Shown here one piece after another: positions 7,143 through 14,595 of a stretch of 21,281 bases of DNA. The stretch spans positions 1 through 21,281 of the forward strand of contig JAQXSU010000041.1 of NCBI GenBank assembly GCA_029219125.1. Reading direction: 5' to 3'. The position numbers and the translations under genes are program-made. A model generated the notes under the pieces. The model worked only from the letters and a program-made list of their open reading frames with translations, searched no databases and was not told the origin of the DNA. Each line of letters begins with the position of its first letter. Positions within the stretch are counted from its first letter, which is position 1. The stretch comes from Bacillota bacterium (GTDB lineage Bacteria > Bacillota > Clostridia > Peptostreptococcales > Anaerovoracaceae).

Positions 7143-8912
7143 CTAAATCGGCATGGTCTGTTCCGTCAGCCATTCCGTCGCTTTGCGATCCAGCAGAGGG
7201 AGCAGCGTCTCTCTCACCTGACGGTGGTAGTCATTGAGCCACTGTCTTTCTTTGTCGGTCAGCATTTCCGGCAAAATCGCCTCTCTCTCCCATGGACACC
7301 AGGTCAGGGGTTCGAATTCCAGCAGGCCGTCCTCTCCCTTTCTGCACAAAATCTCGTTTTCCAGCCGTATCCCGTACCGGCCGGCCAGATACACGCCCGG
7401 CTCGTCACTGGTGATCATGCCGGCCAGGATCAGGCTTCCGGTTCCCCGCAGGCTGATGGTGTTCGGTCCCTCATGGACGCTGAGCAGGTGGCCGACGCCG
7501 TGCCCTGTGCCGTGGTTATAGTCCAGGCCCTTTTCCTGCAGCGGTCTGCGGGTCAGACGGTCCAGCTCCGCTCCGAAGGTTCCCTCCGGGAAACGTGCCG
7601 ATGCCAGCGCAATATGACCTTTCAGCACACTGGTATAGTTCTCCTTCATTTCGCGGGTCAGCGGTCCCAGGGCAATGGTTCTGGTTATATCCGTGGTGCC
7701 GTCCTCGTACTGACCACCGGAATCTACCAGAAGGAAGCCTTCTGCCAGGAGTTTTGCATTCGTTTCCGGCGTAGGATCGTAATGAATAACAGCACCGTTG
7801 GCAGCGTACCCTGCGATGGTGGTGAAGCTCAGGTCTTTGAAGCCTTTCTGTGCCTTTCGGTACTGCAGCAGCCGGTCGGCTGCAGAGAGTTCCGTCAGCC
7901 CTGTATCTTCACCGGCAGCATACCCGGAAACAGCGTGCTTCAGCCAGCAGAGGAACTGAACCATGGCAGCACCGTCTCTTCTGTGTGCTTCTCTCGTGGA
8001 ACGGATCTCCGTTTCATTCTTTATGGCCTTCATTCTCTCAGCCGGATCTTCTCCATCTATGACTTCCACCTGCTGCGGCAGACACTGCACCATGGCATAG
8101 CTGGTGCCGCTGCGGCTGAGAAGAATTTTCCCGCCGTCCAGATGCTTCAGGTCCTCGAAAATCTGAAAATACGGGCGCAGCTGCGTGGTTTTCGGCAGCC
8201 GGGCTGCAGCCTCGCTTCGGCAGAAGGTTTCGTCCAGCACGTAGAGCGTTTCCCCTTTCGGTCCCATCAGAAGGAAAGAGAAAAACACCGGTGTGTTCTC
8301 CACATCATTTCCCCGCAGGTTATACAGCCATGCGATTTCCTCCATCCGGGTGATCAAATGCATGTCTGCGCCCGCCTCCGTCACCGCAGACCGCAGCCGG
8401 CCAAGCTTTGATACCGCAGTCTCTCCTGTCACCGTCAGAGGGATCTCATAGATCGGCTGCGGGAGAAGCGGCGGTCTTTCCTTCCAGATTTCGCCTACCA
8501 GGTCCACGTCCCACTTCAGCCTGTAGTTCTGCGCAAACCGATCCGCGGCTTGGCAGTCTACGACCCGTCCGTCGAAACCCAGACAGCTTCCGGCCGTCAG
8601 ATGGTCCATCAGGTATTCTTCTATGGTCGGTACACCCGGTTCCCGTTCCTTCATCAACTCGATGCCGCTTCCGTTAAGCTGGGCTTCTGCCTGCAGGAAA
8701 TACCGTCCGTCTGTCCACAGACCGGCCCAGTCCCGCGTCACCAGAAGGGTTCCTGCCGAGCCTGTAAAGCCGGACATAAATTTCCGGCAGGTGAAATATT
8801 CGTTTACGTATTCTGAACCGTGGAAATCCGTGGTCGGTATCAGATAAGCGTCTGCACCTTCCCTCTTCATGCAGCGGCGCAGTGCAGATAACTGTTCTCT
8901 AATTTCTCTCAT
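7143..8912 (-). CDS. Xaa-Pro aminopeptidase family (M24B, PepP-like)
   Basis: A 589-residue cytosolic metallopeptidase that should remove an N-terminal residue next to proline. It has the long three-domain build of the group: two creatinase-like N-terminal domains (about 1-310), then the pita-bread M24 catalytic domain, and a C-terminal extension ending near TEQTMPI. Metal ligands are visible as DSGGQYEDGTTDITRT (both aspartates, about 395-408), HGTGHGVGHLLSVHEGP (about 472-490), SDEPGVY (glutamate about 505) and RLENE (about 517). The start at 8912 has GAGGAGG 7 bp upstream. The gene begins 34 bp after the acyl-CoA ligase and is probably the last gene of that operon, although the products share no obvious pathway. 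Confidence 0.93.
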   Translation of the reverse strand: MREIREQLSALRRCMKREGADAYLIPTTDFHGSEYVNEYFTCRKFMSGFTGSAGTLLVTRDWAGLWTDGRYFLQAEAQLNGSGIELMKEREPGVPTIEEYLMDHLTAGSCLGFDGRVVDCQAADRFAQNYRLKWDVDLVGEIWKERPPLLPQPIYEIPLTVTGETAVSKLGRLRSAVTEAGADMHLITRMEEIAWLYNLRGNDVENTPVFFSFLLMGPKGETLYVLDETFCRSEAAARLPKTTQLRPYFQIFEDLKHLDGGKILLSRSGTSYAMVQCLPQQVEVIDGEDPAERMKAIKNETEIRSTREAHRRDGAAMVQFLCWLKHAVSGYAAGEDTGLTELSAADRLLQYRKAQKGFKDLSFTTIAGYAANGAVIHYDPTPETNAKLLAEGFLLVDSGGQYEDGTTDITRTIALGPLTREMKENYTSVLKGHIALASARFPEGTFGAELDRLTRRPLQEKGLDYNHGTGHGVGHLLSVHEGPNTISLRGTGSLILAGMITSDEPGVYLAGRYGIRLENEILCRKGEDGLLEFEPLTWCPWEREAILPEMLTDKERQWLNDYHRQVRETLLPLLDRKATEWLTEQTMPI

Positions 8913-8946
8913 TCATATTCCTCCTCTGTATGAGTATGCTCCGATT

Positions 8947-10608
8947 CTATCCTGCTTTTGCCGCTTCTTCTGCTTCCAGCTTCCGGTACGCCACTTTCCC
9001 CACCAGTGTCTTCGGAAGTTCTTCCCGGAATTCAATCTCACGGGGTACCGCATACGGGGAAACCATCTCTCGGCAGCGCGCAATGATTTCTTCACGGATC
9101 CTGTCGCTGGCTTCCACACCCGGCCGCAGCACGACGAAGGCTTTCACCTTCTGCATCTTGTAGTCATCCGCAACACCCACCGCACAGGAATACAGCACGT
9201 CCGGATGGGAATCGATCACATTTTCCACCTGGGAAGGATACACATTATATCCGGATACAATGATCATGCGCTTGATCCTCTGACGGAAATACACGAAGCC
9301 GTCATCATCCATAATCCCCAGATCTCCCGTATGGAGCCAGATGCGTCCGTCTCCGTGATCCCGCAGAGTCTCTGCGGTTTCCTCCGGATTATCCATATAT
9401 CCTTTCATCACCGTCGGCCCGCTGATGCAGATTTCGCCTTCTTCCCCGTTTTTCACCTTTTCGCAGGTTCCCACCTTTACGATCTGGTAATGCATATCCG
9501 GATACGGCAGTCCGATGCTTCCTTCCTTAAAGTAGTCGTATGGCGTCAGGCAGCTGGCAGTGACGCATTCTGTGGTTCCGTAGCCTTCCCGTATCTGCAC
9601 CCCTGCGTTGTGCTCCTTCAGGAATGCGTCCACCTTCTTTTTCAGTTCGATGGAGAGGGAGTCACCACCGCAGAAAACACCCCGCAGGAAGGAAAGATCG
9701 AATCCTTCCAGCCCTTCCGTCCGAAGCAGCGCTTCAAACAGCGTCGGCACACCCGGAAGCACATTCGGCCGGGTTTTTTTGATCAGATTGGCGTAGGTCT
9801 TTACGGTGAACTGCGGTACCAGAATGCATGTACCGCCGAAAACCACCGGCGTATGGATTCCGATGCCAAGACCGAACCCGTGAAACAGAGGCATAACAGA
9901 AAGCATTCGCAGTCCGTCCAGAGAAAACTCCGCAGCGGCACCTGTCTGCAGTGCCAGCGCATTAAGGTTCATATTGGTCAGCAGAATTCCCTTAGTCTTT
10001 CCCGTGGTGCCGCCGCTGAACAGAATCACCGCCGTATCGTCCCATTCCGGAAACGTTTCCGGCAGGTTCTTCACCGTCCGGCCGCCGGCCATGAACCGTA
10101 CCCAGGTCATGACATGCTTTCCTTCCGGTTTTTTCGGTTTTTCCTTCAGCGTCAGAGGGTAGAGAAGATTCAGCGGAAACGGCAGCTCGTCCCTGATCCG
10201 GGCGAGAATGATCTCCACCGGATGATCGAGGCCGTCCAGCGCCTTCTGCACTTTTTCATAAAATATATCCAGCGTGACGATGGCTTTGCTGCCGGAGCTT
10301 TCCACATAGAATGCAATCTCCGAAGCAGCCGAAAGCGGATGAATCATGGTCGGCACCGCACCGATCCGATTCAGACCGTAGAAGCAGTCCACCGCCTGCG
10401 GCGTATTGGGCATGCATACAGTAACACGGTCGCCCTGGCCGATTCCCGCCGCGAGGAAGGATTTCGCGGTATCCTCCATTTTCCGGACAAAGGTCTGGTA
10501 GTCGGTCACCTTCCCCTGAAATTGGTAAGCCGCACTTTCCGGCTTCTTTTCCGCTGACCGGTATAGCATTTCGCACATGGAGGTGCGCGGATAATCAATC
10601 ACAGTCAT
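8947..10608 (-). CDS. Acyl-CoA synthetase (AMP-binding, long-chain fatty acid:CoA ligase-like)
   Basis: A 553-residue adenylate-forming enzyme. The ATP loop is LFSGGTTGKTKGILLTN (about 180). The second core motif is REGYGTTEC, and the hinge/C-terminal signature is HTGDLGIMDDDGFVYFRQR followed by KRMIIVSGYNVYPSQVE. The catalytic lysine region near the C-terminus is ELPKTLVGKVAYRKLE. It should activate a carboxylic acid with ATP and transfer it to CoA; chain length is not readable, though overall it resembles FadD. I chose the ATG at 10608 (MTVIDYPRTS) because it lies 22 bp after the acyltransferase stop. An upstream frame to 10659 would overlap that gene. The ribosome binding site is a purine run (GAGAAAGAAAGAAA) rather than a clear AGGAGG. 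It forms an operon with the acyltransferase and probably the aminopeptidase. Confidence 0.9.
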   Translation of the reverse strand: MTVIDYPRTSMCEMLYRSAEKKPESAAYQFQGKVTDYQTFVRKMEDTAKSFLAAGIGQGDRVTVCMPNTPQAVDCFYGLNRIGAVPTMIHPLSAASEIAFYVESSGSKAIVTLDIFYEKVQKALDGLDHPVEIILARIRDELPFPLNLLYPLTLKEKPKKPEGKHVMTWVRFMAGGRTVKNLPETFPEWDDTAVILFSGGTTGKTKGILLTNMNLNALALQTGAAAEFSLDGLRMLSVMPLFHGFGLGIGIHTPVVFGGTCILVPQFTVKTYANLIKKTRPNVLPGVPTLFEALLRTEGLEGFDLSFLRGVFCGGDSLSIELKKKVDAFLKEHNAGVQIREGYGTTECVTASCLTPYDYFKEGSIGLPYPDMHYQIVKVGTCEKVKNGEEGEICISGPTVMKGYMDNPEETAETLRDHGDGRIWLHTGDLGIMDDDGFVYFRQRIKRMIIVSGYNVYPSQVENVIDSHPDVLYSCAVGVADDYKMQKVKAFVVLRPGVEASDRIREEIIARCREMVSPYAVPREIEFREELPKTLVGKVAYRKLEAEEAAKAG

Positions 10609-10630
10609 GGTTTCTTTCTTTCTCTCTTTC

Positions 10631-11500
10631 TCAAAATTCCTCCGGGCAAGCCGATGCAACGGGCTGTTCCAGAAGTTCCGGCTGCTGCAGGATTGCTTCG
10701 ATCAGCCGGATCGACCTGGCGAAGTAAAATCCATCAGCAATTCGTTCGTCCACAGCCGCACCTATATTTACGATGTCCCGAATGGAACTGTTCCCTTCCT
10801 CGTCGATGACCTGTTCTTTATGTACCTTTCCGATGGTCAGAACGATGGAATTGGTTCCGTAGTTGTTCAGATGGTGATAGGCAGCATTGCATTTTATACT
10901 TCCCAGGTTGGAGAGCAGCACCGTGGTGTAGTTGCTGTCTCCGCTGCAGATGCTGTCAGGCATCCACCCATGGAAATCCAGGAAACGGAAAATGCACATG
11001 AAGAGACGCATCAGCCAGCGCGGCAGCCTGGACAGAAGACCCAGGAAGTCATCCATGTCATTGCCGTCTTCTCTGCGAATATGATCCGTCTCTCCCAGGA
11101 TCTTGCGGCTCACCTGCTCCAGCGTGGTATCTCCGTCCGCTTCCATGATAAGCAGCGACTCCTTCGCACCGTCCTGAAACTGGCGCTTGACTACGAAGCT
11201 GAGAAGGATCCGGTTTCTCTCATACAATCTCCGTCCCGCTACAAACCGATTCAGCAACGGCCGGTGATAGATGGTTTTGGCCACCGCTGTGACTATGACA
11301 TGAAACAGGGTTGTCTTATACGGTGCGTCTTCCCCGTTTTTCTCCTTCAGATATTCCATCAGACGGGTCACGTCCAGATGTTCTTCAATGTATACTTCCG
11401 CATCGCAGCGGTTGGGCATCAGATGCGGCATAATATAGTGAAAGCCGTCCAGATCGCTGATCCATCTGCCGTCCTTCCTGTCTTTTCTGTTCTTCCCCAT
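10631..11500 (-). CDS. E2-like acyltransferase domain protein lacking the catalytic histidine
   Basis: A 289-residue protein that is only the catalytic domain of the 2-oxoacid dehydrogenase E2 / chloramphenicol acetyltransferase fold. There is no lipoyl or peripheral-subunit-binding domain. Recognisable parts are DAEVYIEEHLDVTRLMEYL, the TTLFHVIVTAVAKTI helix, the LSNLGSIKCNAAYHHLNNYG region and the C-terminal active-site strand. There the usual HxxxDG reads ERIADG (residues 252-257): the aspartate and glycine are kept, but the histidine is glutamate. Classical acyltransfer is therefore doubtful. The start at 11500 (MGKNRKDRKDG) has AGGAGG 13 bp upstream. The first in-frame ATG at 11554 has no ribosome binding site. 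The acyl-CoA ligase follows 22 bp downstream, which suggests a shared acyl substrate. The substrate is unknown. Confidence 0.8.
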   Translation of the reverse strand: MGKNRKDRKDGRWISDLDGFHYIMPHLMPNRCDAEVYIEEHLDVTRLMEYLKEKNGEDAPYKTTLFHVIVTAVAKTIYHRPLLNRFVAGRRLYERNRILLSFVVKRQFQDGAKESLLIMEADGDTTLEQVSRKILGETDHIRREDGNDMDDFLGLLSRLPRWLMRLFMCIFRFLDFHGWMPDSICSGDSNYTTVLLSNLGSIKCNAAYHHLNNYGTNSIVLTIGKVHKEQVIDEEGNSSIRDIVNIGAAVDERIADGFYFARSIRLIEAILQQPELLEQPVASACPEEF

Positions 11501-11567
11501 GAATTCTGCTTTTCCTCCTGTTCTTTTTTCCCTTGCAGGAAATGACACTTCCATTTACAACAGAACT

Positions 11568-11597
11568 ATAATATCACAGAAATCATAGTAGAAACAA
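11568..11597 (-). promoter_or_regulatory. Promoter of the acyltransferase/acyl-CoA ligase operon
   Basis: On the minus strand TTGTTT (11597-11592) and TATTAT (11573-11568) are 18 bp apart. The predicted start is about 60 nt before the chosen start codon at 11500. It lies between the terminator of the pan operon and the acyltransferase gene. Confidence 0.6.
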
Positions 11598-11617
11598 GCC
11601 ACGATTCCTGTCGAAAG

Positions 11618-11647
11618 AAAAAAAGAACCCGCCGCTGTGACGGATTC
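11618..11647 (-). terminator. Terminator of the panD-panC-BASS operon
   Basis: Read on the minus strand, GAATCCGTC (11647-11639) pairs with GGCGGGTTC (11633-11625) through nine base pairs including two G-T pairs. The loop has 5 nt, and seven T follow. It lies 27 bp after the stop of the BASS transporter. Confidence 0.85.
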
Positions 11648-11673
11648 ACTATATTTATCTTTTCTTCAATCCT

Positions 11674-12660
11674 TCATCCTTCTGCCTTTTCCGCTGTTCT
11701 GCCCTGCAGACCGCTCACCTTCCTGCGGCGCAGGCTGGCAAAGACAGAGCCGGAAATATTATGCCACACGCTGAATATGGCGCCCGGCAGGGTGGCCAGA
11801 GGGTTGGCGGCGAAGTTGGCCGCAGCCAGGGACACAGCCAGACCGCTGTTCTGCATGGCCACCTCGATGGCGATGGCCGTTTCCTTTTCAGAGGAGGAAC
11901 CCAGCAGCTTTCCTGCCCCCAGTCCCAGCAGCAGGCCGATGCCGTTGTGAAGGATCACCACCAGCAGCACCAGGGCGCCGCAGCTGAGGATCTTTTCTGC
12001 ATTATTGGCCACAATGCCCGCGATGATCATGACGATGGAAACCACAGAGATCAGAGGCAGAATGCCGGAGATCTTCTGAATGAAGCTGCTGAACAGACTG
12101 TGAAGCACAATGCCCAGCAGCACCGGCACCAGCACCACCTTCACCACGGAGGAAACCATGGCCAGGAAGGAAACCTCCACCCAGGCCCCGCCCAGCAGAT
12201 AAACCAGTGCCGGAGTCATCAGCGGTGCGATCAGTGTCGATACAGTGGTCATGCCCACAGACAGAGCCACGTCACCGCCCGCGATATAGGTAATCACATT
12301 GGAAGCTGTCCCGCCCGGACAGCACCCTACCAGAATCACGCCCAGAGCCAGGTCTGCCGGCAGGTTCATGGCGCTTGCCAGCAGCCATGCCGCCAGGGGC
12401 ATGATGGTATACTGGGCGATGCAGCCCACCAGCACCTCCTTCGGCCGGGTAAACACCACCTGTACATCCTTTCCGCGGATGGTCAGCCCCATGCCGAACA
12501 TGGCAACTCCCAGGAACCAGGACGTATATCTGGTAGCCCAGGCGAAGCCGGATGGCTTGAAAAAGGCGATCACCGAGAGAAAAATGATGATCAGGCCGAT
12601 ATATTTTGAGAGGAAAGCGCTGACCTGCGAAATCCGTTCCAGCACGCTCTTCTTTTTCAT
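11674..12660 (-). CDS. BASS-family (bile acid:sodium symporter-like) transporter, candidate pantoate carrier
   Basis: A 328-residue integral membrane protein with nine to ten hydrophobic segments and the two BASS signatures: GCCPGGTASNV (about 111-121) and VAMQNSGLAVSLA (about 266-278), the broken-helix sites that bind Na+ and substrate. The start at 12660 has AGGAGG about 7 bp upstream, and the gene begins 15 bp after the panC stop. BASS proteins carry organic anions with sodium. In Salmonella a BASS member, PanS, carries ketopantoate/pantoate. Its place as third gene of a panD-panC operon without panB or panE makes pantoate or ketopantoate import the best guess. Export of pantothenate or uptake of another anion remains possible. 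Family assignment is firm; substrate is inference. Confidence 0.88.
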   Translation of the reverse strand: MKKKSVLERISQVSAFLSKYIGLIIIFLSVIAFFKPSGFAWATRYTSWFLGVAMFGMGLTIRGKDVQVVFTRPKEVLVGCIAQYTIMPLAAWLLASAMNLPADLALGVILVGCCPGGTASNVITYIAGGDVALSVGMTTVSTLIAPLMTPALVYLLGGAWVEVSFLAMVSSVVKVVLVPVLLGIVLHSLFSSFIQKISGILPLISVVSIVMIIAGIVANNAEKILSCGALVLLVVILHNGIGLLLGLGAGKLLGSSSEKETAIAIEVAMQNSGLAVSLAAANFAANPLATLPGAIFSVWHNISGSVFASLRRRKVSGLQGRTAEKAEG

Positions 12661-12675
12661 TCCCGTGCCTCCTGC

Positions 12676-13527
12676 CTACCGGCTCTGCGGCAGCTGCCAG
12701 CTGAAATTGTCGATGAGGCGGGTCTTGCCGATATAGACGGCCATGGCCACCAGAACATCACGGTCGATTACGTCCACATTTTCCATGGTCAGGGCGTCCA
12801 CCGCGGAGACATAGTCGATCTTTGCCAGCGGCTCCGCTTCGATCACGGCACGCATTTCTGCCAGCAGCTGCTCTGCCTTCATACCTTCCCGGATAACTTC
12901 CTTTCCTTTTGCCACGCTGCGGGACAGGCACAGAGCGGCTTTCCGCTCTTCTGCACTGAGGTAGGTGTTCCGCGAAGATTTGGCCAGTCCGTCTTCTTCC
13001 CGGACAATCGGGCATCCTACGATTTCGATATCAAAGTTCAGATCCTTCACCATCTTGCGGATGATGGCCAGCTGCTGGGCATCCTTTTCTCCGAAATATG
13101 CCCGGTCCGGCGCTGCGATGTGGAACAGCTTGGATACGACGGTGCAGACGCCGCGGAAGTGGATCGGACGGGTCAGACCGCACAGATTATTGGACAGTTT
13201 CTCGATGGATACATAGGCACACGGGTCGTCATACATGTCTTCCGGTTCCGGATGGAAAATCAGATCTGCGCCCAGGCTTTCACAGAGATTGCTGTCTCTT
13301 TCAAAATCTCTCGGATAGGCGGCCAGATCTTCGGTTGGTCCGAACTGGGTCGGATTGACAAAATCCGATACCACCACCCGGTCGTTCTCTTCTCTGGCTT
13401 TCCGGATCAGGCTGGCGTGTCCTTCGTGGAGAAAGCCCATGGTCGGCACCAGACCGATGGTAAGCCCTTCTTTTTTCCATGCTTTGATAATTGCTCTTGT
13501 TTCATCTACGGTTTTCGTTACCTGCAT
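12676..13527 (-). CDS. panC: Pantoate--beta-alanine ligase (pantothenate synthetase)
   Basis: A 283-residue cytosolic enzyme, the usual length, that joins pantoate and beta-alanine using ATP to give pantothenate, the precursor of coenzyme A. The nucleotidyltransferase site is VPTMGFLHEGHASLI with the HxGH motif at residues 34-37. Substrate-binding blocks include VSDFVNPTQFGPTEDLAAYP and DRAYFGEKDAQQLAI. The KMSKS-like loop reads LAKSSRNTYLS. The start at 13527 has AAAGGAAG about 7 bp upstream. It follows panD by 29 bp and precedes the BASS transporter by 15 bp. Nothing in the sequence suggests loss of function. Confidence 0.97.
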   Translation of the reverse strand: MQVTKTVDETRAIIKAWKKEGLTIGLVPTMGFLHEGHASLIRKAREENDRVVVSDFVNPTQFGPTEDLAAYPRDFERDSNLCESLGADLIFHPEPEDMYDDPCAYVSIEKLSNNLCGLTRPIHFRGVCTVVSKLFHIAAPDRAYFGEKDAQQLAIIRKMVKDLNFDIEIVGCPIVREEDGLAKSSRNTYLSAEERKAALCLSRSVAKGKEVIREGMKAEQLLAEMRAVIEAEPLAKIDYVSAVDALTMENVDVIDRDVLVAMAVYIGKTRLIDNFSWQLPQSR

Positions 13528-13556
13528 TGTTCTCTTCCTTTCTGTTTTTCGATCTC

Positions 13557-13949
13557 TTATTCCATGTCTTCCAACCGGCCGTGTTTCTCATAGCTTGTCA
13601 GACGGCTGATGTGGTTGTCTTCATCAACGAAGACCACCTTCGGTCTGTGGTGCTTAGCTTCTTCCTCGCTCATGCCTGCGTAGGCCATAATGATGATTTT
13701 ATCACCCACACTGACGCACCGTGCAGCAGCACCGTTCAGGCAGATCATGCCGCTGCCCCTTTCACCGCAGATGGTATAGGTCTCAAACCGGCTTCCGTTG
13801 TTCACGTCCACGATCTGTACCTTTTCATACTCCCGGATGCCGGATGCTTCCAGCAGTGCTTCATCCACGGTAATGCTTCCCACATAATCCAGTTCCGCCT
13901 GGGTTACGGCGGCGCGGTGAATTTTCCCTTTCAATAGCTGTAATGTCAT
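13557..13949 (-). CDS. panD: Aspartate 1-decarboxylase
   Basis: A 130-residue pyruvoyl enzyme that converts L-aspartate to beta-alanine. The self-cleavage site is at the standard position, Gly24-Ser25, in AELDYVGSITVDEALL. The new N-terminal serine becomes the pyruvoyl group. Other family marks are KGKIHRAAVT at the start, then NGSRFETYTI and LNGAAARCVSVGDKIIIMAYA. The start at 13949 has GGAAGGAG 9 bp upstream. It is the first gene of the pan operon and lies behind a leader of about 225 nt with an RNA hairpin and a terminator-like hairpin, so expression is probably set in the leader. Confidence 0.97.
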   Translation of the reverse strand: MTLQLLKGKIHRAAVTQAELDYVGSITVDEALLEASGIREYEKVQIVDVNNGSRFETYTICGERGSGMICLNGAAARCVSVGDKIIIMAYAGMSEEEAKHHRPKVVFVDEDNHISRLTSYEKHGRLEDME

Positions 13950-13975
13950 GCCCTGTTTCTCCTTCCGCGCAACAA

Positions 13976-14005
13976 TAAAAAAACCTTCTGAGCCTGCTCA
14001 GAAGG
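13976..14005 (-). terminator. Leader terminator (attenuator) upstream of panD
   Basis: On the minus strand CCTTCTGAGC (14005-13996) pairs perfectly with GCTCAGAAGG (13993-13984), and seven T follow. It lies 27 bp upstream of the panD start and downstream of the operon promoter at 14182-14210. It can therefore only make sense as a conditional terminator. Confidence 0.8.
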
Positions 14006-14037
14006 AAAGTTTCGCAAAGTAAAAATGCTCTTACGCT

Positions 14038-14045
14038 CTTCTGAG
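14038..14045 (-). promoter_or_regulatory. Candidate antiterminator arm in the panD leader
   Basis: On the minus strand this reads CTCAGAAG, identical to eight bases of the 3' arm of the attenuator. It can pair with CTTCTGAG (14004-13997), the 5' arm, and so prevent the terminator from forming. The pairing is visible in sequence; its use is inference. Confidence 0.55.
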
Positions 14046-14095
14046 TCTTATTTCTTTCAAATATAAGCTCGTCGCATCATAAGATTTTTCATATT

Positions 14096-14119
14096 GTATT
14101 GTCTGTTTGTATTGTCTGT
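14096..14119 (-). repeat. Tandem 11-base repeat in the panD leader RNA
   Basis: The minus strand carries ACAGACAATAC twice, separated by two A, giving a 13-base period. The copies are identical and in a region with little self-pairing, between the 5' hairpin and the attenuator. It could be a tandem binding site for a protein or RNA. Confidence 0.7.
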
Positions 14120-14133
14120 ATCTGTAAATGTGC

Positions 14134-14175
14134 CGGAGTACAGTTTCTGAAATATCATCCCGAATACTGTCTCCG
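14134..14175 (-). promoter_or_regulatory. Two-bulged-A hairpin in the panD leader (pan RNA motif candidate)
   Basis: The leader RNA begins with a hairpin built from CGGAG/CTCCG, then ACAGT/ACTGT, then TTC/GAA, around a 14-nt loop. One bulged A lies on the 3' side between the first two helices (14139) and one on the 5' side between the last two (14165). The pan RNA motif, known from 5' leaders of pantothenate genes in Firmicutes and others, is described as a stem interrupted by two conserved bulged A residues. The structure, gene context and 5' position all agree. I could not compare it with the covariance model. Confidence 0.65.
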
Positions 14176-14181
14176 CAGGGT

Positions 14182-14210
14182 ATTATAGCACCGGCTTGTG
14201 AAAAATACAA
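14182..14210 (-). promoter_or_regulatory. Promoter of the panD-panC-BASS operon
   Basis: On the minus strand TTGTAT (14210-14205) and TATAAT (14187-14182) are 17 bp apart. The predicted start, near 14175, is exactly the first base of the leader hairpin. Divergent from the promoter at 14291-14319. Confidence 0.85.
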
Positions 14211-14290
14211 CAGTTTTTTTCATATCCTGATTCGAAAAATGTCATTATGCAAGTATACATAATACTTCGTGAATTTTTATGCATTTATGC

Positions 14291-14319
14291 TTGACTTTTT
14301 TCACGAGAAGTGGTAATCT
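14291..14319 (+). promoter_or_regulatory. Promoter of the structured non-coding RNA
   Basis: TTGACT (14291-14296), a 17-bp spacer and TAATCT (14314-14319), with TG at 14311-14312 forming an extended -10. The predicted start is near 14326. No open frame with a ribosome binding site follows. Confidence 0.75.
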
Positions 14320-14325
14320 TTCTTC

Positions 14326-14595
14326 AAGAAAAGCGATAAAGCGTTTACATACATCGAAGATGCATCAAAGAGTGAGCATCATTCGCAGGAAGTAAAGAGC
14401 ATGCGCTTGCGTTTATGAAACGAAGGTAAGGGGGTGAGTCCCAAGGACATGACAGAACAGGTGAATATTCGGTAATACCGGCTGTATGGTATGAGGGCCG
14501 TTTCCCGCAGATCAGGACGATCCGATCGGGAGAAGAAAGACAGGCCAGAGAAATGATTGAATCGAAAGGTACAGCCGGTATTATCTTTTTTTGTG
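14326..14595 (+). ncRNA. Structured non-coding RNA, about 265 nt (raiA-motif-like candidate)
   Basis: Between its own promoter and a T-rich end lies a segment dense in complementary helices. The 3' domain is closed by a perfect 13-bp stem, AATACCGGCTGTA (14474-14486) with TACAGCCGGTATT (14570-14582), followed by a T-rich tract. Inside it GGCC pairs with GGCC, CCCG with CGGG, and GATC with GATC. The 5' domain has CGAAGATGC (14355-14363) pairing with GCATC-A-TTCG (14376-14385), AAGCG (14331-14335) with CGCTT (14404-14408), CGTTT with AAACG (14410-14422) and GTCC with GGAC (14438-14448). Purine-rich single-strand blocks lie between the domains. No plausible protein is encoded. Size, host group and helix density recall the raiA motif of Clostridia, but I cannot confirm the family; it does not look like tmRNA, RNase P, SRP or 6S RNA. 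Confidence 0.7.

Noticed and set aside
8869..10557. 562-residue open frame on the plus strand
   Set aside because: Antisense to the acyl-CoA ligase; the translation has no domain and is His/Arg/Gln-rich.
14057..14092. 11-codon leader peptide in the panD leader (MKNLMMRRAYI, minus strand)
   Set aside because: No Shine-Dalgarno sequence and no run of codons for a relevant amino acid, so classical peptide-based attenuation is not supported.
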